From NCBI GenBank assembly GCA_028287605.1, contig JAQBPI010000116.1:1-10755 (forward strand): a stretch of DNA of 10,755 nucleotides. The letters run 5' to 3'. Both the position numbers and the translations under genes were made by a program. Below the pieces are notes generated by a model. The model saw nothing but the letters and a program-made list of their open reading frames with translations. It did no database searches and was not told the DNA's origin. Positions 1 through 5,702 of this stretch are shown piece by piece. The first letter of the stretch is position 1, and each line of letters starts with the position of its first letter. The stretch is from Chloroflexota bacterium (lineage in GTDB: Bacteria > Chloroflexota > Dormibacteria > Aeolococcales > Aeolococcaceae).

Positions 1-20
1 TTCTCCACGGTGTTTTTACC

Positions 21-190
21 GGGGGGAGGCTACGCCTCCCCCCGCTCATGCCAAAGACATCGTGCGCTGGCGCGCCCGATGCCGTGGCATACCCCCCTCC
101 ACGCCGGCACTCGCCGGCGACGCGCGCTTCGCGCGCTCAGCGTGACGGGGCCACCGGTAGAGGGACCACGAGCAACGCTGCGCGTTGCTC
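21..190 (+). repeat. Hairpin-rich repeat, copy 1 of an inverted pair
   Basis: This is the left arm of a long imperfect inverted repeat whose partner is at 308-474. It opens with a perfect G-run hairpin (10-bp arms 21-30 and 34-43, loop TAC). A conserved block at 54-84 matches the reverse complement of 412-442 at 29 of 31 positions. The 17-nt block at 103-119 matches the reverse complement of 379-395 exactly. The copy ends in a 9-bp-arm hairpin, GAGCAACGC (170-178) and GCGTTGCTC (182-190). A smaller hairpin, GCGCGC-TTC-GCGCGC, lies at 122-136. The order and spacing of blocks match the partner closely, so the two are diverged copies of one element rather than chance GC symmetry. I see no coding signal. 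The pair could be a MITE-like non-autonomous element or a structured RNA, and I cannot name the family. Confidence 0.75.
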
Positions 191-307
191 ACACCGGACC
201 CCCCGAGCGGCTTCACGGGTGGGTGCTTGAACCCCCGCATGGGCATCACGCGCGACCAGGCGGCGCCTCGCTGCGCCGCCCTCTCCGCGGATCGTGGGGT
301 TTTCCAA
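191..307. other. Spacer between the inverted repeat copies; no gene seen
   Basis: These 117 bases separate the two inverted copies and are not themselves symmetric between the two halves. They contain one local hairpin, GGCGGCGC (259-266) pairing with GCGCCGCC (273-280) across a 6-nt loop. Open frames cross the stretch on both strands, but none has a ribosome binding site or recognisable protein content. I see no transposase fragment. Confidence 0.5.
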
Positions 308-474
308 GAGCAACGCTCGCGTTGCTCGCTTGGTAGCTCGGCCGATGGCTGCGCAAATTGCGATCGCGAAGCGAGCGCCGCCGGCGAGTGCCGGCGAGGG
401 GGGGCAGGAGCCGGCAACGGGCGCGCCAGCGCACTATGTCTTGCGACTAGACGGGGGGGACGCAGTCCCCCCCG
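308..474 (-). repeat. Hairpin-rich repeat, copy 2 (inverted relative to copy 1)
   Basis: Read on the minus strand this has the same block order as copy 1. It begins with a G-run hairpin (9-bp arms 452-460 and 466-474, loop CGCAG). The block at 412-442 follows (29 of 31 matches to 54-84), then the exact 17-nt block at 379-395, a 51-nt variable stretch (50 nt in copy 1), and the terminal GAGCAACGC/GCGTTGCTC hairpin at 308-327. The terminal hairpin is extended by CCAA (304-307) and TTGG (330-333). The two G-run hairpins keep their shape but differ in sequence, which suggests compensatory change or independent capture of the same structural motif. The copy-to-copy divergence implies an old duplication. 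Confidence 0.75.
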
Positions 475-481
475 AGTCAAA

Positions 482-629
482 ACCGGCGGCAGAGCGGCCC
501 CCCGCGAATCTCGACCGGCGGCAGAACTGCCGGGCATCTCCACCGGTGGCAGAACTGCCGGGCATCTCGACCGGCGGCAGAGCGGCCTCACGCGAATCTC
601 GACCGGCGGCAGAACTGCCGCGCCTCTCA
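482..629. repeat. Short tandem array of alternating 32/28-nt units
   Basis: Five units begin with ACCGG(C/T)GGCAG at 482, 514, 542, 570 and 602. The steps are 32, 28, 28 and 32 nt, so two unit types are present in the order A-B-B-A-B. Type A (482, 570) continues with AGCGGCC and a CGCGAATCTCG tail. Type B (514, 542, 602) contains the hairpin CGGCAGAACTGCCG and a tail ending in CTC. The last unit runs into the stop codon (627-629, minus strand) of the small membrane protein gene, so on that strand the array is the immediate 3' untranslated region. It could act as a hairpin-rich 3' end or terminator, or simply be a minisatellite. It is not a CRISPR array: there are no unique spacers. Confidence 0.8.
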
Positions 630-851
630 CCGATGCGCGGGCCGGGCCCTCTTCCGCACGCACGCGGGGCACCGGCCGCCGCCCGCGGCGGCGGCCTCGG
701 CGGCGATCTCCACCCGGCAGGTGCGGCACACCGGAGGACGGCCAAGCCATGCCTTCACGCGCTTGTCCACGGCGTAGAAGACCAGGCCGATCACCGTGAA
801 GATGATCACGTACATGCCGATGGAGACCACCACCTGCAGCAGCGTTTCCAT
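627..851 (-). CDS. Small single-pass membrane protein with CxxC/CxxC zinc-ribbon-like tail
   Basis: A 74-residue protein. The start is the ATG at 851-849, because a textbook AGGAGG (minus strand, bases 863-858) lies 6 nt upstream; the same frame stays open much further upstream, but that is a shadow of the opposite-strand gene. Residues about 5-28 form one hydrophobic membrane segment. A basic stretch (DKRVKAWLGR) follows, then two CxxC pairs, C42/C45 and C61/C64, separated by an Ala/Gly-rich linker, and a basic C-terminus. By the positive-inside rule the cysteine tail is probably cytoplasmic. Four cysteines in this spacing usually bind zinc; copper or iron-sulfur binding is possible but not shown. 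I do not recognise a named family. The gene is divergent from the monooxygenase operon, shares its upstream region, and ends in the tandem repeat array. A role in the monooxygenase system is only inferred from position. Confidence 0.7.
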   Translation of the reverse strand: METLLQVVVSIGMYVIIFTVIGLVFYAVDKRVKAWLGRPPVCRTCRVEIAAEAAAAGGGRCPACVRKRARPAHR

Positions 852-927
852 CCTCGACCTCCTCGGCGCACCGGTACCTCGCGGCCAGCGTACGCGCTCG
901 CCGGTGGCCGGGGAAGCCCTCCCGCGG

Positions 928-1027
928 CTCACCATCTGAACGACCCCGCACCCGGCGCGCAGTTCGCCGCCCGCCGCCGCGCCGCCGCCGGGCGTCGCCG
1001 TCCCGCCCGCCTGCTCACCATCTGAAC
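928..1027. repeat. 14-bp direct repeat pair, possible operator sites
   Basis: CTCACCATCTGAAC occurs exactly at 928-941 and again at 1014-1027, 86 bp apart start to start (about eight helical turns). The bases following each copy differ (GACCC versus TCGCG), so this is a bounded repeat rather than a long duplication. The location between divergent genes fits a regulator-binding pair, but the motif itself is not one I recognise. On the minus strand each copy contains ATGGTGAGC, so it could instead be a trace of an old local duplication. Confidence 0.4.
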
Positions 1028-1070
1028 TCGCGACTCTGGCGGGGGAACCGGGGGGCCGGTACACCTCCGG

Positions 1071-1086
1071 GCACGGCCACCCGTGC
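1071..1086. other. Short inverted repeat upstream of the operon
   Basis: GCACGG (1071-1076) pairs with CCGTGC (1081-1086) across a CCAC loop, 44 nt before the amidohydrolase ATG. It could be an operator or a small leader hairpin. A 6-bp GC stem in DNA this GC-rich may also be chance. Confidence 0.25.
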
Positions 1087-1130
1087 GCTGAGAGGAGGGG
1101 GCCGTCCACCGACCACGAGGACGAGCGGAG

Positions 1131-2153
1131 ATGTACACAGCCCCGGACGGCACCACGTACTACGTCGTTGACGGCCACGTGCACTGGTGGGACGCGAGCA
1201 ACGCCAACTATCGCGATGAGAAGCACGCCGACGGCTGGATCCGGTGCTTCTACGACTACCACCGCAACCTCAGCCCCGCCGACTACGTGTGGCCGTTCGA
1301 GCTGTACCAGCAGTATCCCGAGGAGCGGATGATCCAGGACCTGTTCGTGGACGGGTACGTGGACAAGGCGATCTTCCTGCCCACCGCTCTCACCGACTTC
1401 TACACCAATGGGTTCAACACCACCGAGCGCGACGCCTACATGAAGGAGCGCCATCCGGACAGGTTCATCCTCAACTCCTGCTGGGACCCCCGCGACGAGG
1501 AGGCCGGGCTCCGGAAGCTCGAGGAGGAGGCGGCCCGCTACGGGCTCAAGGGGGTGAAGCTCTACACCGCGGAGTGGAGGGGCTCGTCCAAGGGGTGGAA
1601 GCTCACCGACCCGATGGCGCGCCGCTACCTCGACAAGTGCGCCGAGCTGGGCATCGTCAACATCCACGTCCACAAGGGCCCGACCATCTGGCCGCTGAAC
1701 AAGGACGCCTTCGACGTCGCCGACGTCGACGACGTCGCCACCGAGTACCGCGACAGCCTGCGCTTCATCGTCGAGCACTGCGGCATGCCCCGGGTCGACG
1801 ACTTCTGCTGGATCGCCACCCAGGAGTCCAACGTCTACGGCGGCCTCGCCGTGCTCATGCCCTTCGTCCACGCCCGGCCGCGCTACTTCGCCGAGGTGCT
1901 CAGCGAGCTGCTCTGGTGGGTGGGGGAGGACCGGCTCACCTTCGCCTCCGACTACGCGCTCTGGAGCCCCCGGTGGCTCATCGAGAAGTTCGTCGACTTC
2001 CAGCTGCCCGACGACATCAGGGAGCAGAAGGGGGTCGACCTCACCACCGATGCGAAGCGGAAGATCCTCGGCCTCAACGCGGCGAAGCTGTACGACCTGG
2101 AGGTCCCGGCGGAGCTGCAGATCGGCGCGGCGCCTGCCCCGGCGGCGGTGTGA
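1131..2153 (+). CDS. Amidohydrolase-2 family metal-dependent hydrolase
   Basis: A 340-residue protein of the amidohydrolase superfamily, amidohydrolase-2 (ACMSD/PF04909-like) branch: a cytoplasmic TIM-barrel hydrolase or decarboxylase. The metal-site pattern is visible in order: HVH at H16/H18, a KLY strand at 143-145, IHVHKG with H179/H181, EHCG with H216, and SDY with D274. Length is normal for the family. The ATG is preceded by GAGGA 9 nt upstream. It is the first gene of the operon; the DUF59-like gene begins 11 nt after its stop, or overlaps it if the GTG at 2150 is used. From memory, amidohydrolases of this type sit directly behind the soluble propane monooxygenase genes (prm/mim) of Rhodococcus, Gordonia and Mycobacterium, where their role is unknown; a part in monooxygenase maturation has been suggested by co-occurrence. 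The substrate here cannot be told from sequence. The Ala/Pro-rich last 10 residues look like a dispensable tail. Confidence 0.88.
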   Translation: MYTAPDGTTYYVVDGHVHWWDASNANYRDEKHADGWIRCFYDYHRNLSPADYVWPFELYQQYPEERMIQDLFVDGYVDKAIFLPTALTDFYTNGFNTTERDAYMKERHPDRFILNSCWDPRDEEAGLRKLEEEAARYGLKGVKLYTAEWRGSSKGWKLTDPMARRYLDKCAELGIVNIHVHKGPTIWPLNKDAFDVADVDDVATEYRDSLRFIVEHCGMPRVDDFCWIATQESNVYGGLAVLMPFVHARPRYFAEVLSELLWWVGEDRLTFASDYALWSPRWLIEKFVDFQLPDDIREQKGVDLTTDAKRKILGLNAAKLYDLEVPAELQIGAAPAPAAV

Positions 2154-2164
2154 GGGCCGGGGGC

Positions 2165-2863
2165 GTGGCCTCCGAACTGACCGCGCGTGTCACCGGGGCC
2201 CTCGACGCCGTCACCGACCCCGAGCTCGACCGGTCGGTGGTCGAGCTCGGCTTCGCCCGGGCGGCGGTCGACGACGCCGGCAGGGCGCTGGTGGAGCTGC
2301 GGCTGCCGACCTTCTGGTGCGCGGCGAACTTCGCCTACCTGATGGCCGCGGACGCGCGCGACGCGGTGGCGGCGGTGCCCGGCGTGCGCTCGGTGACCGT
2401 CCGTCTCGTCGACCACTTCGTCGCCGACGAGGTGACCGCCAGCGTCAACGCGGGGCGCTCCTTCGACGACACCTTTCCCGAGCAGACCGACGGCGCCGGG
2501 CTCGACGCGCTGCGGCGCTTCTTCTGGGTGAAGGCCTTCACCGCCCGCCAGGAGGTGCTGCTCCACCGGCTGCTGGCCGAGGGACGCTCCGACGGCGACG
2601 TGTGCGCGCTGCGGGTCGGCGACCTCGACACCGCCGATCCCGAGACCGGGGCGTACCTGGAGCGGCGGGTGCGGCTCGGCATCTCCACCGCGGCGGAGGC
2701 GCCGGTCGCGGTCCACCCCAACGGCCAGCCCATCGCGGTGGAGCGGCTCGACTCGTATCTCACGCGTGCCCGCATGACAAGGGTGTGCATGGAGGCCAAC
2801 GGCAGCCTGTGCGGAGGCCTCCATGCCACCCGCTACCCCCGACACGAGGAGACCACGGTATGA
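2165..2863 (+). CDS. DUF59/MIP18-like iron-sulfur assembly-type protein with C-terminal extension
   Basis: A 232-residue protein from the GTG at 2165 with a G-rich stretch just upstream. An in-frame GTG at 2150 overlaps the amidohydrolase stop and would add five residues. Residues 1-100 match the DUF59 (MIP18/PaaD) fold pattern: ALDAVTDPEL at 12-21, VVELGF at 25-30, then a beta strand and a conserved-position cysteine in FWCAANFAYL (C52). DUF59 proteins carry or place Fe-S clusters or assist metalloenzyme maturation. Residues 110-232 form an extension not present in ordinary DUF59 proteins of about 100 residues; it contains a helical FFWVKAFTARQEVLLHRLLAEG stretch and cysteines C147, C208 and C216. 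The stop overlaps the ADH start (ATGA), so translation is probably coupled. Similar long DUF59 proteins are, as I recall, annotated between the amidohydrolase and ADH of prm/mim clusters. A maturation role for the oxygenase is inferred, not shown. Confidence 0.8.
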   Translation: MASELTARVTGALDAVTDPELDRSVVELGFARAAVDDAGRALVELRLPTFWCAANFAYLMAADARDAVAAVPGVRSVTVRLVDHFVADEVTASVNAGRSFDDTFPEQTDGAGLDALRRFFWVKAFTARQEVLLHRLLAEGRSDGDVCALRVGDLDTADPETGAYLERRVRLGISTAAEAPVAVHPNGQPIAVERLDSYLTRARMTRVCMEANGSLCGGLHATRYPRHEETTV

Positions 2864-3948
2864 GGGCGGCCCGGCTCCACGCCTACAACCAGCCACTCCA
2901 GGTCGACGAGGTGGCACCGCCGGAGATCCGCGGGCACCACGACGTCATCGTGCGGGTCGGCGGCGCCGGGCTGTGCCGCACCGACCTCCACATCATCGAG
3001 GGCATCTGGCAGAACAAGGTCGAGGTCGCGCTGCCCTACACGCTCGGGCACGAGAACGCCGGGTGGGTGGAGGCGGTGGGCGACGCGGTCACCAGCGTCC
3101 GCGAGGGCGACCCGGTGATCGTCCACCCGCTGATCACCTGCGGCTACTGCGAGGCCTGCCGCCGCGGCGAGGACATGTACTGCGCCAGTGGCAGCTTCCC
3201 GGGGATCAACGCCGAGGGCGGCTTCGCCGAGTACCTGCGGACCTCCGACCGCGCCCTGATCCGGCTCGCCGAGGGCGTCGACCCGATCGACGTCGCCCCC
3301 TACGCCGACGCCGGCATCACCGCGTTCCGGGCCGCCAAGAAGGCGGCCAGGCTGCTGCGCCCCGGCAACTGGGCGGTGGTCATCGGCGTGGGCGGCCTGG
3401 GCCACATCGCCATGCAGTGCGTCCAGAACCTCTGCGCCGCCAGCGTCATCGCGGTCGATCCCTCCCCCACCGCCCAGGCCCTGGCACGCGAGCTGGGCGC
3501 CGACGAGGTGGTCGGCGCCGTAGGGGCGGACGCGGTGCAGGCGGTCCACGACCTGACCGGCGGCGGCGCCCACGTCGTCCTCGACTTCGTGGGCGAGCGC
3601 GGCGCCGAGAGGGACGCGGTGGCGATGCTGCGGCAGGGCGGCACCACCATCGTGATCGGCTACGGCGGGCGCATCGACATTCCCACCATCGACGTGATCT
3701 TCTCGGAGATCGCGGTGGTCGGCAGCCTGGTGGGCAACTACACCGAGCTGTCCGAGCTGATGGTCCTCCAGGCCCAGGGCAGGGTGACGCTGCACACGCA
3801 GCGCTACGCCCTCGACGACATCGGCACCGCCGTCGACGACCTCGACCACGGCCGCATCGCCGGCCGCGGCGTGCTCCTGCCGGTGGCGAGCGGCGCCGCC
3901 TCGTCAGCGCGGACCGGGTCCACCGAGTACAGCACGGCGATGCCGTGA
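2860..3948 (+). CDS. adh: Zinc-dependent NAD(P) alcohol dehydrogenase (MDR family)
   Basis: A 362-residue medium-chain dehydrogenase that should oxidise the alcohol made by the monooxygenase to an aldehyde or ketone in the cytoplasm. Catalytic zinc ligands: C39 in GLCRTD, H64/E65 in GHEN, and D150 in the ADAG segment. The structural zinc lobe has C94, C97, C100 and C108. The Rossmann motif GVGGLG is at 176-181, followed by an acidic residue at the end of the second strand (AVDPS), which favours NAD over NADP. The start ATG overlaps the previous stop by four bases and has GAGGAG 8 nt upstream (2846-2851). The last 17 or so residues (after GRGVLLP) extend beyond the usual end of the family and are low-complexity Ala/Ser/Thr. 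An NAD-linked ADH rather than a PQQ methanol dehydrogenase fits oxidation of C2 or larger hydrocarbons, as in actinobacterial propane and butane pathways. The exact alcohol is not predictable. Confidence 0.92.
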   Translation: MRAARLHAYNQPLQVDEVAPPEIRGHHDVIVRVGGAGLCRTDLHIIEGIWQNKVEVALPYTLGHENAGWVEAVGDAVTSVREGDPVIVHPLITCGYCEACRRGEDMYCASGSFPGINAEGGFAEYLRTSDRALIRLAEGVDPIDVAPYADAGITAFRAAKKAARLLRPGNWAVVIGVGGLGHIAMQCVQNLCAASVIAVDPSPTAQALARELGADEVVGAVGADAVQAVHDLTGGGAHVVLDFVGERGAERDAVAMLRQGGTTIVIGYGGRIDIPTIDVIFSEIAVVGSLVGNYTELSELMVLQAQGRVTLHTQRYALDDIGTAVDDLDHGRIAGRGVLLPVASGAASSARTGSTEYSTAMP

Positions 3949-3950
3949 GC

Positions 3951-4016
3951 ATGGAGACGGCACAGGGGGGCGATCGACGCCTCATGGAGGAGAGGTACTT
4001 GGAGATGCAGACGTGA
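3951..4016 (+). CDS. Possible 21-codon ORF overlapping the pmoC start
   Basis: An ATG two bases after the ADH stop opens a 21-codon frame (METAQGGDRRLMEERYLEMQ, then T). Its stop TGA (4014-4016) overlaps the GTG start of pmoC in GTGA. The frame has internal ATGs at 3984 and 4005 and ends exactly at the pmoC start, which is the geometry expected for translational coupling. The ribosome binding site at its first ATG is weak (GTGAG directly before), so it may not be translated. The peptide resembles nothing I know. Alternatively this is simply the 64-nt leader of pmoC, with GGAG at 4001-4004 serving the GTG. Confidence 0.25.
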   Translation: METAQGGDRRLMEERYLEMQT

Positions 4017-4909
4017 CCGAGCAACTGGCACCACCCGCCGGGCAGCAACGGGCGCCGGAGCGCGCCACACCCGCTGTCTACGATCCGCCCGACATCCCGG
4101 GGAAGGGCCCGACCGACTGGATGGGAGGCTGGAAATGGGGCATCTTCGCGCCCCTGATCCTGCTGGGCCTCGCCATCGCCATCCGCGTGTACCAGGCGTT
4201 CGCCGTCTTCCCCTGGGGCCTCGACTCCTCGACCACCCAGTTCTTCTGGATGTGGCGAATGCTGGTCGTCGCCTTCCTGCTGGGGGTCGGCATCTTCACC
4301 GTGGTGTGGTGGAGATGGATCCTGCAGTCGGCGAAGAGCCTACCCCAGCGCTTCAGCCGCCGTGAGGAGGTGCGCCGCATCGCCGTCTTCTGGAGTCTGG
4401 TCGGCGCCACCAGCGTCAACCTCTACATCGAGGCGAGCTTCTGGCCCAACCAGGACGGCGCCTTCCACCAGACCCTGGTGCGGGACACGGCGTTCACCGT
4501 CTCCCACATCCCGATGTTCTACCTGTTCTTCCCGCTCGGGGTGACCCTCGCGGTCGGCACCTACCTCTACGGCCGCACCCGGCTGCCCGCGATCTACGGC
4601 CCCGACAAGGGCTTTCCCTGGTCGTTCTTCCTGCTGATCTCCGCGACCGTGACCGAGGTGGCGCAGGTGGCGATGAACGAGTGGGGCCACAGCGTCAACC
4701 TGGGCAACGCCGGCGCCGAGGAGTTCTTCGCCGTCTGGTTCCACTGGCCGTTCGTGCTCTACGGCTGGCTCGCCAGCGGCATCTTCGCCCTCTGGGGCGA
4801 GACCATCCTGCGTCTCTACACCATCGAGGACGAGGAGGCGGCGGACGCGCGCGACACCGTCCCCGCGGCGGCGCCGTCCACCACCGCGCCGGTCCGAGGC
4901 GGGAGCTGA
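4013..4909 (+). CDS. pmoC: Copper membrane monooxygenase subunit C (PmoC/AmoC/HmoC family)
   Basis: A 298-residue polytopic membrane protein, subunit C of a particulate methane/ammonia/hydrocarbon monooxygenase. The start is the GTG at 4013, with GGAG 8 nt upstream and a GTGA overlap with the preceding frame. Hand alignment to Methylococcus PmoC shows the Cu_C ligands: D148 and H152 in QDGAFHQ, and H165 in FTVSH, with the same +4 and +13 spacing as D156/H160/H173. The Cu_D ligands also appear: N222 and H226 in NEWGHS, and H244 in WFHWPF. The last spacing is 18 instead of 14 because of a small insertion around VNLGNAG. Hydrophobic helices lie at about 44-64, 80-100, 124-142, 165-186, 203-221 and 240-264. 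The Pro-rich N-terminus (1-35) and the Ala/Pro/Thr C-terminal tail should be cytoplasmic. The gene ends 3 nt before pmoA, so the order is C-A-B as in known CuMMO operons. The substrate cannot be told from this subunit. Confidence 0.95.
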   Translation: MTEQLAPPAGQQRAPERATPAVYDPPDIPGKGPTDWMGGWKWGIFAPLILLGLAIAIRVYQAFAVFPWGLDSSTTQFFWMWRMLVVAFLLGVGIFTVVWWRWILQSAKSLPQRFSRREEVRRIAVFWSLVGATSVNLYIEASFWPNQDGAFHQTLVRDTAFTVSHIPMFYLFFPLGVTLAVGTYLYGRTRLPAIYGPDKGFPWSFFLLISATVTEVAQVAMNEWGHSVNLGNAGAEEFFAVWFHWPFVLYGWLASGIFALWGETILRLYTIEDEEAADARDTVPAAAPSTTAPVRGGS

Positions 4910-4912
4910 CCG

Positions 4913-5686
4913 ATGGCAACCGCGACCATCGACCTCGAGGCGCTGCGGATCCGGGAGCTCGCCGAGCGCAGGTACAAGTTCATCGACCGCAAGTGGGACC
5001 TGATGTTCTGGGTGACCGCCGGCTTCGTGGTCGGCGCCGCCGCGAACATCACCCACCTGCTCTTCGCCGGTGACTGGGACTTCTGGACCGACTGGAAGGA
5101 CCGTCAGTGGTGGATGACGATCACCCCGTTCGCCACCATCATCATCCCCTCGGCCCTGCAGTACATCCAGTGGAGAGCGTGGAGGTTCCCCACCGGGGCC
5201 ACCTACACGGCGGTCTGCCTCTTCTTCTGCACCTGGATCGGCCGGCTGCTGCAGTGGAAGTACTTCATCAACATGCCGATCAACTTCGTCTGGTCGGCGA
5301 CCTGGATCCCCGCCGGCATCCTCACCGACTACGTGCTGCTGAAGTCGCGGAGCTTCATCCTCACCTCGCTGATCGGCTCCGCGGTCTGGACCATGGGCTT
5401 CTGGATGTCCAACTACATCATGCAGCTGCCCTATCTCCAGCCCACCCGGTTCATGGGGCACACCCTGACCGTGGCCGACGTCCAGGGCATCGGCTACATC
5501 CGGGCGCAGACCCCTGAGTATCTCCGCGTCATCGAGCACGGCTCGCTCCGCACCTTCCTCCAGGAGACCCAGTACGTCTCACTCGCGTTCGGCACCACCC
5601 TCTGTGTCTTCGGCTACTGGGTGGGGCAGTTCCTGGGGAGACGGCTGGCGGTGTGGCCGATCCTGAAATACCTCAAGCAGTACTGA
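4913..5686 (+). CDS. pmoA: Copper membrane monooxygenase subunit A (PmoA/AmoA/HmoA family)
   Basis: A 257-residue membrane subunit A of the CuMMO complex, close to the usual length of about 250. Family signatures are plain: GDWDFWTDWKDRQWW at 53-67, then TPFATIIIPSALQY, and near the C-terminus TPEYLRVIEHGSLRTF at 200-215, which corresponds to the TPEY...GTLRTF signature of PmoA/AmoA. Six or seven hydrophobic helices follow the N-terminal amphipathic stretch (about 31-51, 68-86, 98-114, 126-143, 149-170, 221-240). The codons for GDWDFW (5069-5086) match the widely used A189f pmoA/amoA forward primer as I remember it. The start ATG lies 3 nt after pmoC, with GGGAG upstream inside the pmoC end. 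The stop TGA is part of the strong ribosome binding site of pmoB. Divergence from methanotroph sequences in the middle of the protein suggests the actinobacterial hydrocarbon-monooxygenase side of the family; a tree is needed to say so firmly. Confidence 0.95.
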   Translation: MATATIDLEALRIRELAERRYKFIDRKWDLMFWVTAGFVVGAAANITHLLFAGDWDFWTDWKDRQWWMTITPFATIIIPSALQYIQWRAWRFPTGATYTAVCLFFCTWIGRLLQWKYFINMPINFVWSATWIPAGILTDYVLLKSRSFILTSLIGSAVWTMGFWMSNYIMQLPYLQPTRFMGHTLTVADVQGIGYIRAQTPEYLRVIEHGSLRTFLQETQYVSLAFGTTLCVFGYWVGQFLGRRLAVWPILKYLKQY

Positions 5687-5702
5687 GGAGGGGAGAGCAG
5701 CG

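Larger units (their letters stand above)
852..1130. promoter_or_regulatory. Divergent intergenic region, likely holds operon promoters
   Basis: This gap of 279 bases separates the minus-strand zinc-ribbon gene from the + strand operon, so both promoters should lie here unless transcription enters from outside. I could not pick out a convincing -35/-10 pair in such GC-rich sequence. It contains a 14-bp direct repeat (928-941, 1014-1027) and a short hairpin (1071-1086). The leader just before the amidohydrolase has GAGGA at 1117-1121, 9 nt before the ATG at 1131. No other gap in the operon is long enough to suggest a second strong promoter. Confidence 0.4.

Noticed and set aside
13..43. G-run hairpin with T-run as an intrinsic terminator
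   Set aside because: The T-run (13-17) precedes the hairpin on the + strand, so the order is wrong; on the minus strand the hairpin is followed by A's. It is better explained as the end of the inverted repeat copy.
482..629. Tandem units as a CRISPR array
   Set aside because: The units are contiguous with no unique spacers, unit length switches between 28 and 32 nt, and there are no cas genes nearby.
46..951. Minus-strand frame of 301 codons across the repeat region
   Set aside because: It runs through the hairpin repeats and the tandem array in the wrong frame for the microprotein; composition is Arg/Pro-rich with no ribosome binding site or domain.
852..1871. Upstream extension of the zinc-ribbon gene frame on the minus strand
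   Set aside because: The frame is open only because it lies opposite the amidohydrolase. The strong AGGAGG 6 nt before the ATG at 851 fixes the start, and the upstream peptide is low-complexity Val/Asp/Gly.
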